Below, in pieces: positions 1 to 9,797 of a stretch of DNA of 64,000 bases; position 1 is the first letter of the stretch, and each line of letters opens with the position of its first letter. The stretch comes from Streptomyces endophytica (GTDB taxonomy: Bacteria > Actinomycetota > Actinomycetes > Streptomycetales > Streptomycetaceae), in the NCBI RefSeq assembly GCF_026153355.1, contig NZ_CP110636.1, positions 4,588,001 to 4,652,000 on the forward strand. The letters are read 5' to 3'. Made by a program: the position numbers and the translations under genes. The notes under the pieces are model-generated. The model made no database searches. It was not told the origin of the DNA and worked only from the letters and a program-made list of their open reading frames with translations.

Positions 1-445
1 CGTCAGCCCGTTCGCGGTCTGGCGCAACCAGGCCACGGACAAGAACGGCTCCCGGACCCAGGCCGGGATCGAGACCTACGACGACCTCTACGCCGACACC
101 CGCCGGTGGGTGCGCGAGGGCTGGCTCGACTACATCGTGCCGCAGGTCTACTGGCCGATCGGCAACAAGGCCGCCGACTACGCCGAACTGGTGCCGTGGT
201 GGTCGCGGACCGTCGACGGCACCGGCATCGACCTCTACATCGGCGAGGCGCTCTACAAGGCGGGCGACAGCCAGCCGGCGGGCTGGAAGAACCCGGCCGA
301 GCTGTCCCGTCACCTCACCTTCGCCCGCCGCTACCCCCAGGTCGGCGGGCACGTCTACTTCTCGGCGAAGGAGGTGGCCAAGGACCGGGTGGGCGCACTG
401 GCCCGGGTCGTGCGTGACCACTACGGCAGCGCGGCACGGTCCTAG
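1..445 (+). CDS. Glycoside hydrolase family 10-like protein (GHL10/DUF187), C-terminal part
   Basis: The reading frame is already open at the left edge, so the start lies outside the window. The visible 147 residues include VSPFAVWRN near the beginning and DYIVPQVYWPIGN about 45 residues later. These are typical of the C-terminal half of the TIM-barrel of DUF187/GHL10 putative glycosidases, which are usually exported and thought to act on cell-surface polysaccharide. Family assignment rests on motif recognition and the substrate is unknown. The gene ends in TAG at 443-445. The DUF1918 gene on the other strand follows convergently 90 bases later. Confidence 0.75.
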   Translation, partial: VSPFAVWRNQATDKNGSRTQAGIETYDDLYADTRRWVREGWLDYIVPQVYWPIGNKAADYAELVPWWSRTVDGTGIDLYIGEALYKAGDSQPAGWKNPAELSRHLTFARRYPQVGGHVYFSAKEVAKDRVGALARVVRDHYGSAARS

Positions 446-535
446 GGGCGGTGCCCCGGGCCGGTCCGTGCGGCGCGGGTCGGGGGCGGGGCCGTGGGGC
501 CCCGGTGGGTCCTCGGCCGGTCGGTCGAGGGGGTG

Positions 536-745
536 TCAGCGGCCGGTTTCGACGTCGGAGGTCTTGGCGTGCCGGACGACCGAGTCGGGCCCGGGCGACA
601 CGATCGCCTCGTGTCCGTCCTCCGCGCGGACGCGGTAGGGCGGATCGCCGTTCGTGCCCAGTACCTCGACGATTTCCACGACCCGGTCGTGGTGCCCGAC
701 GGTCCTGCCGTGCACCACCAGCCGGTCGCCCTTGGTCGCGTGCAT
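536..745 (-). CDS. DUF1918 domain-containing small protein
   Basis: A 69-residue protein beginning MHATKGDRLVVHGRTVG. The pattern GDRLVVHGR, then EIVEVLG, PPYRV, EDGHE and SPGPDS is the DUF1918 signature of actinobacterial proteins with an SH3-like small barrel. No enzymatic role is known. The frame stays open upstream on the same strand, but homologues begin at this Met. A GGGGAGGAC stretch precedes the ATG and can serve as ribosome binding site. Soluble and presumably cytoplasmic. Confidence 0.75.
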   Translation of the reverse strand: MHATKGDRLVVHGRTVGHHDRVVEIVEVLGTNGDPPYRVRAEDGHEAIVSPGPDSVVRHAKTSDVETGR

Positions 746-918
746 CAGGGTCCTCCCCGCTTCGGGCGGCCATGCGACCCGAACGGCCGACGAGGGACGG
801 CCGAGCGGTTGAACGGCCAACGGTTTCAGGGGTTGCGGGCCTGGCGAGGCCCGGACGGCGCGCTATCTGCCATCGCGGCAAGTTTACGTCCGCGGGGGCG
901 CGGCGCACCCGGGGAGCG

Positions 919-947
919 GGCCGCCGGTTCCCACGGAACCGGCGGCC
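919..947 (-). terminator. Hairpin terminator after the EamA transporter
   Basis: A 13-bp perfect inverted repeat (GGCCGCCGGTTCC at 919-931, its complement at 935-947) with a 3-nt loop lies 28 bases past the transporter stop codon. It has no U-run, as is common in high-G+C actinomycetes. Confidence 0.6.
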
Positions 948-974
948 GGGCCGGGGGTGCCGCGCCGGGGCCGG

Positions 975-1919
<945 letters not shown>

Positions 1920-1920
1920 C

Positions 1921-1950
1921 GCTATCGCTGTGGCGGTAGTAGCGCTATCG
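1921..1950. promoter_or_regulatory. Putative MocR operator: direct repeats of GCTATCG
   Basis: GCTATCG occurs at 1921-1927 and again at 1943-1949, 22 bp apart and therefore on the same helix face, between the divergent transporter and regulator. MocR/PdxR regulators are known to bind direct repeats in such intergenic regions. TATCGT at 1945-1950 would fit a -10 element for a leaderless or nearly leaderless regulator mRNA. Confidence 0.45.
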
Positions 1951-1959
1951 TTGCTTCTC

Positions 1960-3454
1960 ATGCAAGAGCGTAGCAGTGTGGCTGAGCTGGCCGCGAGCCT
2001 GAGGAACGAACTGAAGCGCTACTCTCCAGGAGAGAAGCTGCCGTCGAGCCGGGCCCTCGTGGAGCGGCATCGGGTGAGCCCCGTGACCGTCTCCCGCGCC
2101 CTCGCCGAACTCGTCGCCGAGGGACTCGTCACCACCCGCCCCGGCGCCGGCGCCTTCCGGGCCGAGCCCGCCGTGGCGGCCCCCCGGCCGGTCGACACCT
2201 CCTGGCAGGAGATCGCGCTCAGCGCCGAACCGGGCGGCGACCAGGTGCCGCGCAGCGTCGACGCGTCGGGCGTGGTGGCCACCCTCGCCCGCCCGGCCCC
2301 CGGTGTCATCGAGCTCAACGGCGGCTACCTGCACCCCGATCTGCAGCCCGAACGCGCCCTCGCCGCCGCCCTGGCCCGGGCCGGCCGCCGGCCGGGCGCC
2401 TGGACACGGCCCCGGTCGACGGCGTACCGGAGCTGCGCGCCTGGTTCGCCCGGGAGATCGGCGGCCCCGGCGGCGCGCTCGCCCCGAGCGATGTGCAGAT
2501 CACCGCGGGCGGCCAGAACGCGCTGACCGCCGCACTGCGCGCGCTCGCCGCACCCGGCGCACCCGTACTCGTCGAATCGCCCACCTACCCGGCATGCTCG
2601 CCGTCGCCCGCGCCTCCGGGCTGCGCCCGGTGCCGGTCCCGGTGGACGCGGACGGCGTACGGACGGACCTGCTGGCCGACGCCTTCCGGGCCAGCGGCGC
2701 CCGGCTCTTCGTCTGCCAGCCGCTGTTCCAGAACCCGACCGGGGCGGTGCTCTCCGCCGAGCGGCGGCGCGAGGTGCTCCGGGTGGCCCGGGCGGCCGGC
2801 GCCTTCGTGATCGAGGACGACTTCGCCCGGCTGCTGGTCCACGACGACGCGGCCGGGCTGCCGCCGACCCTGATGGCGGACGACCGGGACGGCACCGTCG
2901 TGCACATCCGCTCCCTGACCAAGGCCACCTCGCCCAACCTGCGGGTGGCCGCGCTGGCCGCCCGCGGCCCGGTCCGCGACCGGCTGCGCGCCATCCAGGT
3001 CGTCGACAACTTCTTCGTACCCCAGCCGCTCCAGGAGACAGCTCTGGAACTGGTCGGATCGCCCGCCTGGGGCCGCCATCTCCGCTTCATCGCGGGGGAG
3101 TTGACCGCCCGCCGGAACGCGCTGACCGCGGCGCTGCGGGACCGGCTGCCGGCCCTCGCCGGGCCCGGTGCCACGTACGGCGGCATCCCCGGCCGGGACG
3201 GCGGCCCGTACGTGCCGTGCGGCGGCTACCAGCTGTGGTTGCGGCTGCCGGACGGCGCCGACGAGGCCGCGCTGACGGACGCGGCGCTGCGCGCCGGGGT
3301 GGCGGTCGCGGGCGGCCGCCCGTACTTCGCCGCCGAGCCGCCGGCCGGGCACCTCCGGCTGAGCTTCGCGGCCGCGGCCGGCCCGGCCGAGATCACCGAG
3401 GGCGTCCGCCGGCTGCGCACGGCCTGTGACGAACTGGGGGTGACCGTCGGGTGA
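1960..3454 (+). CDS. MocR/PdxR-type regulator: GntR helix-turn-helix fused to aminotransferase domain (two frame breaks)
   Basis: With two single-base gaps restored the gene encodes about 498 residues. Residues 1-75 are a GntR winged helix (GEKLPSSRALVERHRVSPVT). The rest is a class I aminotransferase-like domain with ITAGGQNAL, CQPLFQNPTGA, IEDDFARLLVHDD and the PLP-lysine region SLTKATSPNLR. The frame moves from 1 to 3 near 2395 and from 3 to 2 near 2590 (TACCCGGCATG where a further G is expected); each is a one-base loss. Both halves of every motif survive, so sequencing error is likelier than decay. It should regulate the divergent DMT transporter using a PLP-linked effector. Confidence 0.75.
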
Positions 3455-3512
3455 CGGCGTCCGGGGGCACACCGGTTCGACGCCGCCGCCGCCCTTCTGG
3501 GAATCTCCCGGC

Positions 3513-3965
3513 ATGAACGCGCACGCCCTCGACGGCTACGAGATCTCCACCGACCCGGCCCGCCTGGACGCCGACCTGGTCCACACCTGGCTCGCCACCG
3601 ATGCCTACTGGGCGCTGGACCGGCCGCGGGCCCTGCACGACCGCGCCGTCGCGGGCTCGCTCAACTTCGGGCTGTACGCGTCCGGTTCCGGCCGCCAGGT
3701 GGCGTACGCCCGGGTCGTGACCGATCACGCCACCTTCGCCTGGCTCTGCGACGTCTACGTCTGCCGGGACGACCGCGGCAAGGGGCTGGGCACGGCCCTG
3801 GTCGAGGCCGTCGCCGACCACCTGGCGCCCAGCGGGCTGAACCGGCTCACGCTCGCCACCAAGGACGCCCACGGCGTCTACCAGAAGGTCGGCTTCCGGC
3901 CGCTGGTGGCGCCCGAGCAGTGGATGACCCTCGGGCTGATCGACCCGGGACCGCTCGGAATCTGA
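3513..3965 (+). CDS. GNAT family N-acetyltransferase
   Basis: 150 residues with a compact GNAT fold. The acetyl-CoA pyrophosphate loop is CRDDRGKGLGTALVEAV (R/Q-x-x-G-x-G/A type). The late strand/helix DAHGVYQKVGF is the common C-terminal GNAT element in which the Tyr acts near the thioester. Probably a small cytoplasmic acetyltransferase of unknown acceptor. It lies 58 bases after the MocR gene and 65 bases before the histidine phosphatase gene, without obvious functional linkage. Confidence 0.8.
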   Translation: MNAHALDGYEISTDPARLDADLVHTWLATDAYWALDRPRALHDRAVAGSLNFGLYASGSGRQVAYARVVTDHATFAWLCDVYVCRDDRGKGLGTALVEAVADHLAPSGLNRLTLATKDAHGVYQKVGFRPLVAPEQWMTLGLIDPGPLGI

Positions 3966-4030
3966 GGCCGGCCGCTCGGGATCTGCGCAAGCGAGGTCCC
4001 GCCGGCCGGTCCTCCTCTTACCATCGGCGA

Positions 4031-4599
4031 ATGAGCGTTCGACTCTCGCTGCTGGCCGCGGCCCGCAGCTCCGCGCTGCTCGCGACGCAGTTCGACGACG
4101 ACCGCCCGCTCGACGCGGTGGGCTGGCAGGAGGTCGAGCGGGCCGCGCCCGTGCTGTGCCGGCTCGCCGCCGCCGAGCTGCGCTACTGCTCGCCGTCCGC
4201 GCGCTGCCGGGAGACCGGTGAGGGGCTGGGCCTGCGCCCGCTGCCCCAACCGGCGCTGCGCGACTGCGACATGGGGCGCTGGCGCGGCCGCACGCTGGGG
4301 GAGGTCGCGGCCGCCGAGCCCGCCGCGGTCGAGACCTGGCTGGCCGACCCCGCTCGGCCCCGCACGGCGGGGAGTCGCTGCTGGCCTTCATCACCCGGGT
4401 CGGAGGCTGGCTGGACACCCGCCCGGTCGAGGACGCCGCCGGGCTGCTCGCGGTCGCCGAACCCGGCGTGGTCCGGGCCGCCCTGGTCTACGCCCTCCAG
4501 GCGCCGCCGCACGCGTACTGGCGGATCGACGTCCAGCCGCTCTCGGTGGTCACCCTCGCCGGCCGCTCCGGCAAATGGGACCTCCGGCTGGAGGCATGA
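4031..4599 (+). CDS. Histidine phosphatase family protein (frame break)
   Basis: About 189 residues when one missing base is restored. MSVRLSLLAAARSSALL aligns with the N-terminal strand and RHG-type region of phosphoglycerate-mutase-like phosphatases, but the catalytic RHG is replaced by AARSS. CSPSARCRETGEGLG, DMGRWRGRTLGEV and, in the next frame, HGGESLLAFITRVGGWL follow the family order. The frame passes from 2 to 1 near 4350, consistent with loss of one C in the GACCCCGC stretch. Loss of the phospho-accepting His suggests a non-catalytic member; substrate unknown. Confidence 0.65.
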
Positions 4600-4808
4600 G
4601 AGGCGGCGGCACCCGACTCCACCCTCACTCCCCGTCACGGACCGTCACCACCCGGAAAGCCCAGCCCGCGGGTTCCGCTGTCCGGGGCACGCGCACCCGG
4701 TGTGACCTGCGCGAACGGTGACAGTTGCGGCGTCGGCCCCGGTCCTGGGCGGCGGCCGCGGTGTTCATCGAGGTGCGGGCCGCCGGGCGGGGCGCTTCTC
4801 TGTGGGTT

Positions 4809-5602
4809 ATGCACATAAGCCACATTCCTCTCTATGCGCTGGCGGCCGGTGGTCTGGCGGTGTCCGTCCTGCTCTTCGGTGACGGGGACGGTGCGGACGC
4901 CGCCACCGACGCGGTGGGCGAGGCGGTGAGCGGCGCCGCGTCCAAGGCGGCCTCCGGGCCCGCGCCGGACGCCTCCGGTGCGGTGACCGTCCAGCCCGGG
5001 CGGGTGGCGCCCGGCGGGGCCTTCTCGGTGTACGACGGCGGCATCTGCGCGGACGGGTCCGCCGAGGCCCGCTTCGACAACCCCCACATCCCGGTCCTGC
5101 GGCTGTCCGCCATGGCGGGTCAGGCGGGCGCTACCACGGTCCTGCCGCGGGGCGTCGCCCCGGGCACGTACCGGGTCACCGTCGTCTGCGGCGGGGGAAC
5201 GGGCACCCGGCAGCACCCGCGGTGTACGGGGCGGCCGGCGTCCGGGAGGAGGACGGCGGCGGGCGGAAGGCGGCGAGGACCGCCACCGGCACCCTGACCG
5301 TCACGGACGGCGCGCTCCTGGCCACCCCGGTCTCCGACGGCACCTTCTCCGGCGGCGCGGCCCCCGAGGACGGCGCCCAGGCGGACGACGCGCTCTCCGA
5401 GCAATCCGGGCCCGACGACTCAGGGCTCTCCGACGACTCCGGCCAATACCTCCCGCAGGGCGGTTCGCACACCGGTCTCGGCGGCGCGGCCGGCCGCGAC
5501 GGCGACCGGACGGCGGCGGTGCTCGGCGGCCTGGTGCTGCTCGGCGCGGCCGGCTGGGGAGCCGGCGCCCACCGCCGGCGCGCCCACCGGGCCCGGGGCT
5601 GA
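4809..5602 (+). CDS. Secreted surface protein with C-terminal membrane anchor (frame break)
   Basis: About 264 residues after restoring one base. The N-terminus MHISHIPLYALAAGGLAV is a short signal-like segment. A Gly/Ala/Ser-rich ectodomain follows with VQPGRVAPGGAFSVYDGG and GTYRVTVVCGGG. The C-terminus has YLPQGGSHTGLGGA, a hydrophobic stretch (TAAVLGGLVLLGAAGWG) and an arginine-rich tail, which is a sortase-substrate-like architecture. LPQGG is not a canonical LPxTG motif. The frame moves from 3 to 2 near 5215-5222, fitting one lost base. The ATG at 4809 is chosen because upstream residues lack signal character. It is followed after 5 bases by a DUF4333 gene. Confidence 0.6.
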
Positions 5603-5607
5603 CGGCG

Positions 5608-5979
5608 GTGACCGGTCCACCGCCGCCCCGCCGCGGGCTGCTCCTCGGCCTGCTCACCGCCCTCCTCGCGGCCGGCGCCGCCCTCCTCGTGCTCGTCGTG
5701 CCGCAGCTGTACGGCCGGGACGCGACCAGCGAGGTCGACGACGGCACCCACACCGTCCCGCGCTCCGAGATCGCCCGCACCCTCAGCGGGCAGCTCACCC
5801 TGCCGTTCCGCAGCGGCCCGGACGCAGTGCGCTGCTCGGGCGACCTGCGGCCGGTGCGGTCCGCCGCGGTGCGCTGTACGGCGCACTTCCCGATCGGCCG
5901 GGACCGCCAGCTGACCGTCGAGGTCACCCGGGTCCAGGACAACAAGGTGACCTACCGCCGGCGCCCCGTTCCGCACTGA
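5608..5979 (+). CDS. DUF4333 domain-containing membrane-anchored protein
   Basis: 123 residues starting at GTG. One transmembrane segment (residues about 10-32, GLLLGLLTALLAAGAALLVL) is followed by an extracytoplasmic domain in which DAVRCSGDLRPVRSAAVRCTAHF has the two-cysteine pattern of DUF4333. That domain is found in actinobacterial exported proteins and has no known activity. Its start is 5 bases after the surface-protein stop, so the two are probably co-transcribed and may act together at the envelope. Confidence 0.7.
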   Translation: MTGPPPPRRGLLLGLLTALLAAGAALLVLVVPQLYGRDATSEVDDGTHTVPRSEIARTLSGQLTLPFRSGPDAVRCSGDLRPVRSAAVRCTAHFPIGRDRQLTVEVTRVQDNKVTYRRRPVPH

Positions 5980-6034
5980 GCCCCGACGGACCGGCGGCGA
6001 CCGGCCCGGCGCGCGCGTCGGCTCGCCCGACCCG

Positions 6035-6997
6035 TCAGGTGAGGGCGGCGCGCAGCGCGGTCAGCCAGTGGTCCGTGGTGCGGCGGGCCAGGTCGGATTC
6101 CGGGGCGTACGCCTCGAAGAAGTGCCAGGCGCCGGGGACGTCCTTGACCTCGACCGGTACGTCCGCCTCCATCAGGCGCCGGGCGTACTCCAGGCCCTCG
6201 TCGCGGAGCGGGTCGAGGCCGCAGGTCAGGACGTACGCGGGCGGCAGTCCGGCGAGGTCGGCGGCCCGGGCGGGGGCGGCGTAGGCGGGGGTGTCGGGGC
6301 CGCGGCCGGGGCCGAGGTAGGTGTCCCAGGTGCGGGCGATGCCCACGCCGTTGATGATGCGCGGGTCGCCGATCCGCCGCCGGGAGGCGGTCCGGTCGCG
6401 GTCGTCCAGGCAGGGGGTCAGCAGGCACTGGAAGGCGATCCGCGGCCCCTGCCGGTCGCGGGCCATCAGGCAGACGGCGGCACTCAGATTGCCGCCCGCG
6501 GAGGCGCCGGTGACGGCGATCCGCTCGCGGTCGATGCCGAGTTCGCCGGCGGCCGCGGCCATCCACTCCAGCGTGGCGTAGCAGTCCTCGACCCCGGCCG
6601 GGTAGCGGTGCTCGGGGGCCAGCCGGTAGTGGACGTTGACCACCACCGCCCCCGCCGCGACACAGGCGTTGCGCGCCATCGGGCTGGGTCCGTCCAGCTC
6701 CCCGTACGCGAAGCCGCCGCCATGCAGGTAGAGGACGCCGGGCAGTATCCCCTCGGCCCCGGCGGGGCGCAGCACCTGTACGTCGAGGGAGTTGCCGTCC
6801 GGCCCCGGGATGGTCAGCTCCCGCACGGTCACCCGTGGGTCGTGGGCCGGCATCAGCGGTGCCATGAGCTGCCGGAAGCCGCTGCGGGTCGCCTCGATGT
6901 CGGCGTACGGGTCGGCGGGTCGTGGCGCCAACCGGTCGAGGGTTGCGGCCAGTTCGGGATGCGGACGGACGGCGGTCGTGGTGCTGCGGCTGGGCAT
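6035..6997 (-). CDS. Alpha/beta hydrolase of the hormone-sensitive lipase (HSL) family
   Basis: 320 residues with a complete esterase machinery. The oxyanion-hole motif is HGGG at 92-95, the nucleophile Ser166 lies in GASAGG, an acid is present in LDPLRDEG (262-269), and His292 in GAWHFF completes the triad. These features define family IV carboxylesterases/lipases acting on short acyl esters. It is divergent from a PadR regulator, with three copies of a TCTC/GAGA palindrome between them, so it is likely PadR-repressed and perhaps induced by a phenolic or ester compound. Cytoplasmic; no signal peptide. Confidence 0.85.
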   Translation of the reverse strand: MPSRSTTTAVRPHPELAATLDRLAPRPADPYADIEATRSGFRQLMAPLMPAHDPRVTVRELTIPGPDGNSLDVQVLRPAGAEGILPGVLYLHGGGFAYGELDGPSPMARNACVAAGAVVVNVHYRLAPEHRYPAGVEDCYATLEWMAAAAGELGIDRERIAVTGASAGGNLSAAVCLMARDRQGPRIAFQCLLTPCLDDRDRTASRRRIGDPRIINGVGIARTWDTYLGPGRGPDTPAYAAPARAADLAGLPPAYVLTCGLDPLRDEGLEYARRLMEADVPVEVKDVPGAWHFFEAYAPESDLARRTTDHWLTALRAALT

Positions 6998-7042
6998 GGG
7001 TTCCCCGTTCCTGTGCGACTTGGCGTGGACGCGTGAGGTCCA

Positions 7043-7094
7043 ACCATCTCATTGAGATGGTCTCGATGAGAAGGAAGGTATGGTCTCAATGAGA
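7043..7094. promoter_or_regulatory. PadR operator cluster
   Basis: The 19-base palindrome ACCATCTCATTGAGATGGT (7043-7061) has 9-bp arms. Its core TCTC-n3-GAGA recurs at 7061-7071 and 7084-7094. All three copies lie between the divergent hydrolase and PadR genes. PadR proteins bind such inverted repeats as dimers, so autorepression and repression of the hydrolase are inferred. Confidence 0.65.
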
Positions 7095-7125
7095 TGGTGT
7101 CAAGGTGAGTGGGAGGCGGCGGAGG

Positions 7126-7671
7126 ATGGCGGAGTACAGCCCGGCGAGGTACGTCGTGCTCGGTCTGATCGCCCGGCACGGCGCGATGACGCCGTACGAG
7201 CTCAAGTCCCGCGTCGAGGACGACATCCAGCCCTTCTGGCCGATCCTGCATGCGCAGCTGTACCGCATCCCGGCGGAGCTGGCGGGGGCCGGTCTGCTGC
7301 GCGAGGAGACCGAGACGGCGGGCCGCCGCCGGCGGATCTTCCATCTCACGCCGGAGGGCCGCGCCGCCCTGGAACACTGGCTGGCCGACCCCGACACCCC
7401 CGAGGCGGAGACCCGCGACCCGGCCCAGCTGAAGCTGTTCTTCGCCGATCTCGGGGCCGCCGCGGACATCGTCGCGCTGGCCACCCGGCAGGCCGAACGG
7501 CACCGCGGCTGGCTCGCCCACTACGCCTCGCTGCGCGCGGCCCTCGATCCGGCCGAGGACTCCCGGCAGCGCTCCCGGGCCCGGCTGCTGCGCCTCGGGG
7601 TGCTGCACGAGCGGGCCCACGCGGAGTTCTGGGAGTCGGTGGCCGCCGACCCGGACCGGCTGGACGACTGA
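7126..7671 (+). CDS. PadR family transcriptional regulator
   Basis: 181 residues. The N-terminal winged helix starts YVVLGLIARHGAMTPYELKSRV and includes FWPILHAQLYRIPAELAGAGLL and the beta-wing RRRIFHLTPEG. The C-terminal helices form the vinculin-like dimerisation domain of the PadR/AphA type. The ATG at 7126 is chosen because GGGAGG at 7111-7116 sits 9 bases upstream; a GTG at 7105 in the same frame is an alternative. The adjacent palindrome cluster and divergent esterase suggest local control. It converges with the LuxR gene after a 24-base gap. Confidence 0.85.
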   Translation: MAEYSPARYVVLGLIARHGAMTPYELKSRVEDDIQPFWPILHAQLYRIPAELAGAGLLREETETAGRRRRIFHLTPEGRAALEHWLADPDTPEAETRDPAQLKLFFADLGAAADIVALATRQAERHRGWLAHYASLRAALDPAEDSRQRSRARLLRLGVLHERAHAEFWESVAADPDRLDD

Positions 7672-7695
7672 CGACGACGGGGGCGGACGGGGTGG

Positions 7696-8457
7696 CTACC
7701 GGACCGGCCGTACCGCCGCCGCGTCCCGGGTCAGCCAGGCGTTCGCCGCCTCGACGCGACTGCCGACCCGCAGCTTCGCGTAGACGTGCTCCAGGTGCTT
7801 GTCGACCGTGCGCGGACTGATCGCCAGCCGGTTCGCGATCTGCTGGTTCGTCAGGCCGCGGGCCAGCAGGGTGAGTACGGCGGACTCCCGGCGGGTGACC
7901 GGCGGCGGGGCGGGCACCGCCGGGGCGAGCCGGGTGAGGACCCGGGTGAGCCGGCTGCGCAGCAGCGCGGCGGTGGCCACGTCGTCGTCGGAGAAGTCGC
8001 TGCCGTCCCGGCTGATCACCACGCACACCTTGCGCGGCGGCTCGTCGGCGCGGCCGGCCGGGAACGACATCGCGAGCTGCTGTTCGGCGCCGAGCGGCCG
8101 GTACACGTCCGGATAGGCGGCCAGCGCGTGGAAGTCGCGGGGGGTCTGCAGGGTCGAGCGGCGCATCGGCGTGCCGGGGCCGACGGTGGTGTGCAGCACC
8201 AGGGAGTCGGTGGCCGCCACGCGGTCGAAGGCGTCGCGGATGTCCTGGCTCAGCAGCCCGGCGGGGACGGTGAGCGGACGCTCCGCGCTCCCGGCGTGCG
8301 GCGACCAGACGATGCTGTCGCCGGGGACCGCCCCGAGCAGCAGCGGCAGCAGCACCGGAACGAGGGTTTCCTCGTCGACGGCATCGATGACGGCATCCAT
8401 CAGGAGGTCCACGACGGCGAGGATCCGTCGCAGGCCGACCTCCGCGGCCGGGGTCAT
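7696..8457 (-). CDS. LuxR-type helix-turn-helix transcriptional regulator
   Basis: 253 residues. The C-terminal 60 residues are a clear LuxR/FixJ DNA-binding domain (RRESAVLTLLARGLTNQQIANRLAISP followed by RTVDKHLEHVYAKL). The N-terminal 180 residues contain no receiver Asp or recognised ligand domain; VLHTTVGPGT and DFHALAAYPDVYRPLGAEQQLAMSF suggest a GAF-like sensor of a kind common in actinomycete orphan regulators. Target unknown; the downstream methyltransferase on the same strand may or may not be regulated by it. Confidence 0.8.
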   Translation of the reverse strand: MTPAAEVGLRRILAVVDLLMDAVIDAVDEETLVPVLLPLLLGAVPGDSIVWSPHAGSAERPLTVPAGLLSQDIRDAFDRVAATDSLVLHTTVGPGTPMRRSTLQTPRDFHALAAYPDVYRPLGAEQQLAMSFPAGRADEPPRKVCVVISRDGSDFSDDDVATAALLRSRLTRVLTRLAPAVPAPPPVTRRESAVLTLLARGLTNQQIANRLAISPRTVDKHLEHVYAKLRVGSRVEAANAWLTRDAAAVRPVR

Positions 8458-8521
8458 GTTTCCAGCGTGCCGAGGGGGCCGGGGCCCGTCAAGGCAGGTC
8501 CGCCCGGCCCCCGGGGTGCCA

Positions 8522-8550
8522 CCCGGCCGGCCGGGGGAAGACCGGCCGGG
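8522..8550 (-). terminator. Hairpin after the methyltransferase gene
   Basis: A 9-bp inverted repeat (CCCGGCCGG at 8522-8530 and its complement at 8542-8550), 15 bases beyond the methyltransferase stop on the minus strand. Confidence 0.5.
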
Positions 8551-8564
8551 CGCGTCAGGCGCGG

Positions 8565-9656
8565 TTAACGCCCGACGGCATAGACGCGGTTGACCGGGCT
8601 CTCGGCGGCGAGCCGCCAGTGGTGGAGCCCGGCGTCGTCGGCGATCTGCCGTATCGCCTCCTCACCCGCGTGGTTCCCCAGTGCCTGCGGTCCGTGCTGG
8701 GCCAGTGCGGACGGCAGGCAGACGGCGACCGAGGCGGCGGTCAGCGCCCGGCCGACGGGGTTGGTGTTCTCCTGGGCGTTGGCCGAGGCGTTCGGTTCGA
8801 CGATCATGCAGGTGCCGCCGTCGGCCAGCGCGTGCTCGGCGTGCAGCAGCGCGCCGCCCGGGTCGCCGATGTCGTGCAGGCAGTCGAAGAACGTGATCAG
8901 GTCGAAGCCCTCGCCCGGGAAGTCCTGTGCGGTGGCGACGTCGAAGCTGACCCGGTCGGCCAGTCCCCGCTCGGCCGCGATACCGCGGGCGGCCTCGACG
9001 GAGGGCCGGTGGAAGTCGAAGCCCCGGAAGTACGACCGCGGGAAGGCCCGGGCCATCAGCGTCGTGGAATAGCCGTAGCCGCATCCGACGTCGGCGACCC
9101 GCGCACCGCGCTCCAGCTTCTCCACCACGCCGTCCAGCGCGGTCAGCCACTCCGGCACCAGCGCGGCCGTGTAACCGGGGCGGAAGAACTTCGCGGTGCC
9201 GGCGAACAGCGCCGGGCTGTGCTCCTCCCAGCCGACGCCCTCGCCGGTGCGGAAGGCCTCCCGCAGGCTGTCCTCGGTGGCGTACACGGCCTGCAGCACG
9301 GTGAAGAACCCGGCGGCGTACGTGCTCCGGTCCGGGTCCGCCAGGACGGCGGCGTGCTCGTCGGGCAGCTGGTAGGTGTCGGTCTCCGGGGTGTAGGTGA
9401 CGTACTCGCCGGCCACCTGGGCGTCGAGCCACTCGCGGACGTAGCGCTCGACCAGGCCGGTGCGCGCGGCGAGCCGGGCGGAGGTGAGCGGACCGGCGCC
9501 GGCCATGGCCGCGTAGAGGCCCAGCCGGTCGCCGAGCGAGGTGCACAGCCCGGCCATCGCGGCCCCGCCGTCGGCGATCACCTTCTCCAGGAACCGCTGC
9601 ACCCGTTCCTGGTCCACGGCGCCGGAGGGGGCGCCGGCGGAGGTCGAAGTCGCCAC
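8565..9656 (-). CDS. Class I SAM-dependent methyltransferase with N-terminal winged helix
   Basis: 363 residues from the GTG at 9656, which has GGGAGG 8 bases upstream. Residues 35-105 form a winged-helix dimerisation domain (LTSARLAARTGLVERYVREWL), as in O-methyltransferases. The SAM-binding loop is VADVGCGYGYSTT (188-200), followed by FRGFDFHRPSVEAA and DLITFFDCLHDIGDP. This architecture is shared with small-molecule methyltransferases; the acceptor is unknown. A longer ORF runs upstream with no start, no Shine-Dalgarno sequence and no similarity, so it is not part of the protein. Confidence 0.8.
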   Translation of the reverse strand: MATSTSAGAPSGAVDQERVQRFLEKVIADGGAAMAGLCTSLGDRLGLYAAMAGAGPLTSARLAARTGLVERYVREWLDAQVAGEYVTYTPETDTYQLPDEHAAVLADPDRSTYAAGFFTVLQAVYATEDSLREAFRTGEGVGWEEHSPALFAGTAKFFRPGYTAALVPEWLTALDGVVEKLERGARVADVGCGYGYSTTLMARAFPRSYFRGFDFHRPSVEAARGIAAERGLADRVSFDVATAQDFPGEGFDLITFFDCLHDIGDPGGALLHAEHALADGGTCMIVEPNASANAQENTNPVGRALTAASVAVCLPSALAQHGPQALGNHAGEEAIRQIADDAGLHHWRLAAESPVNRVYAVGR

Positions 9657-9797
9657 GTCCCGCACCTCCCGTCGCCTCCATGCGGCCACCAGGTCGTCTT
9701 CCACTCCACCAGCCCCGCCCCCGCGCGCGCCATACGGGATTCGCCGTATACGGCGGGCCCCGGGCGCCCGCCGACACTGGAGGGGAGGAGGTGCGCC

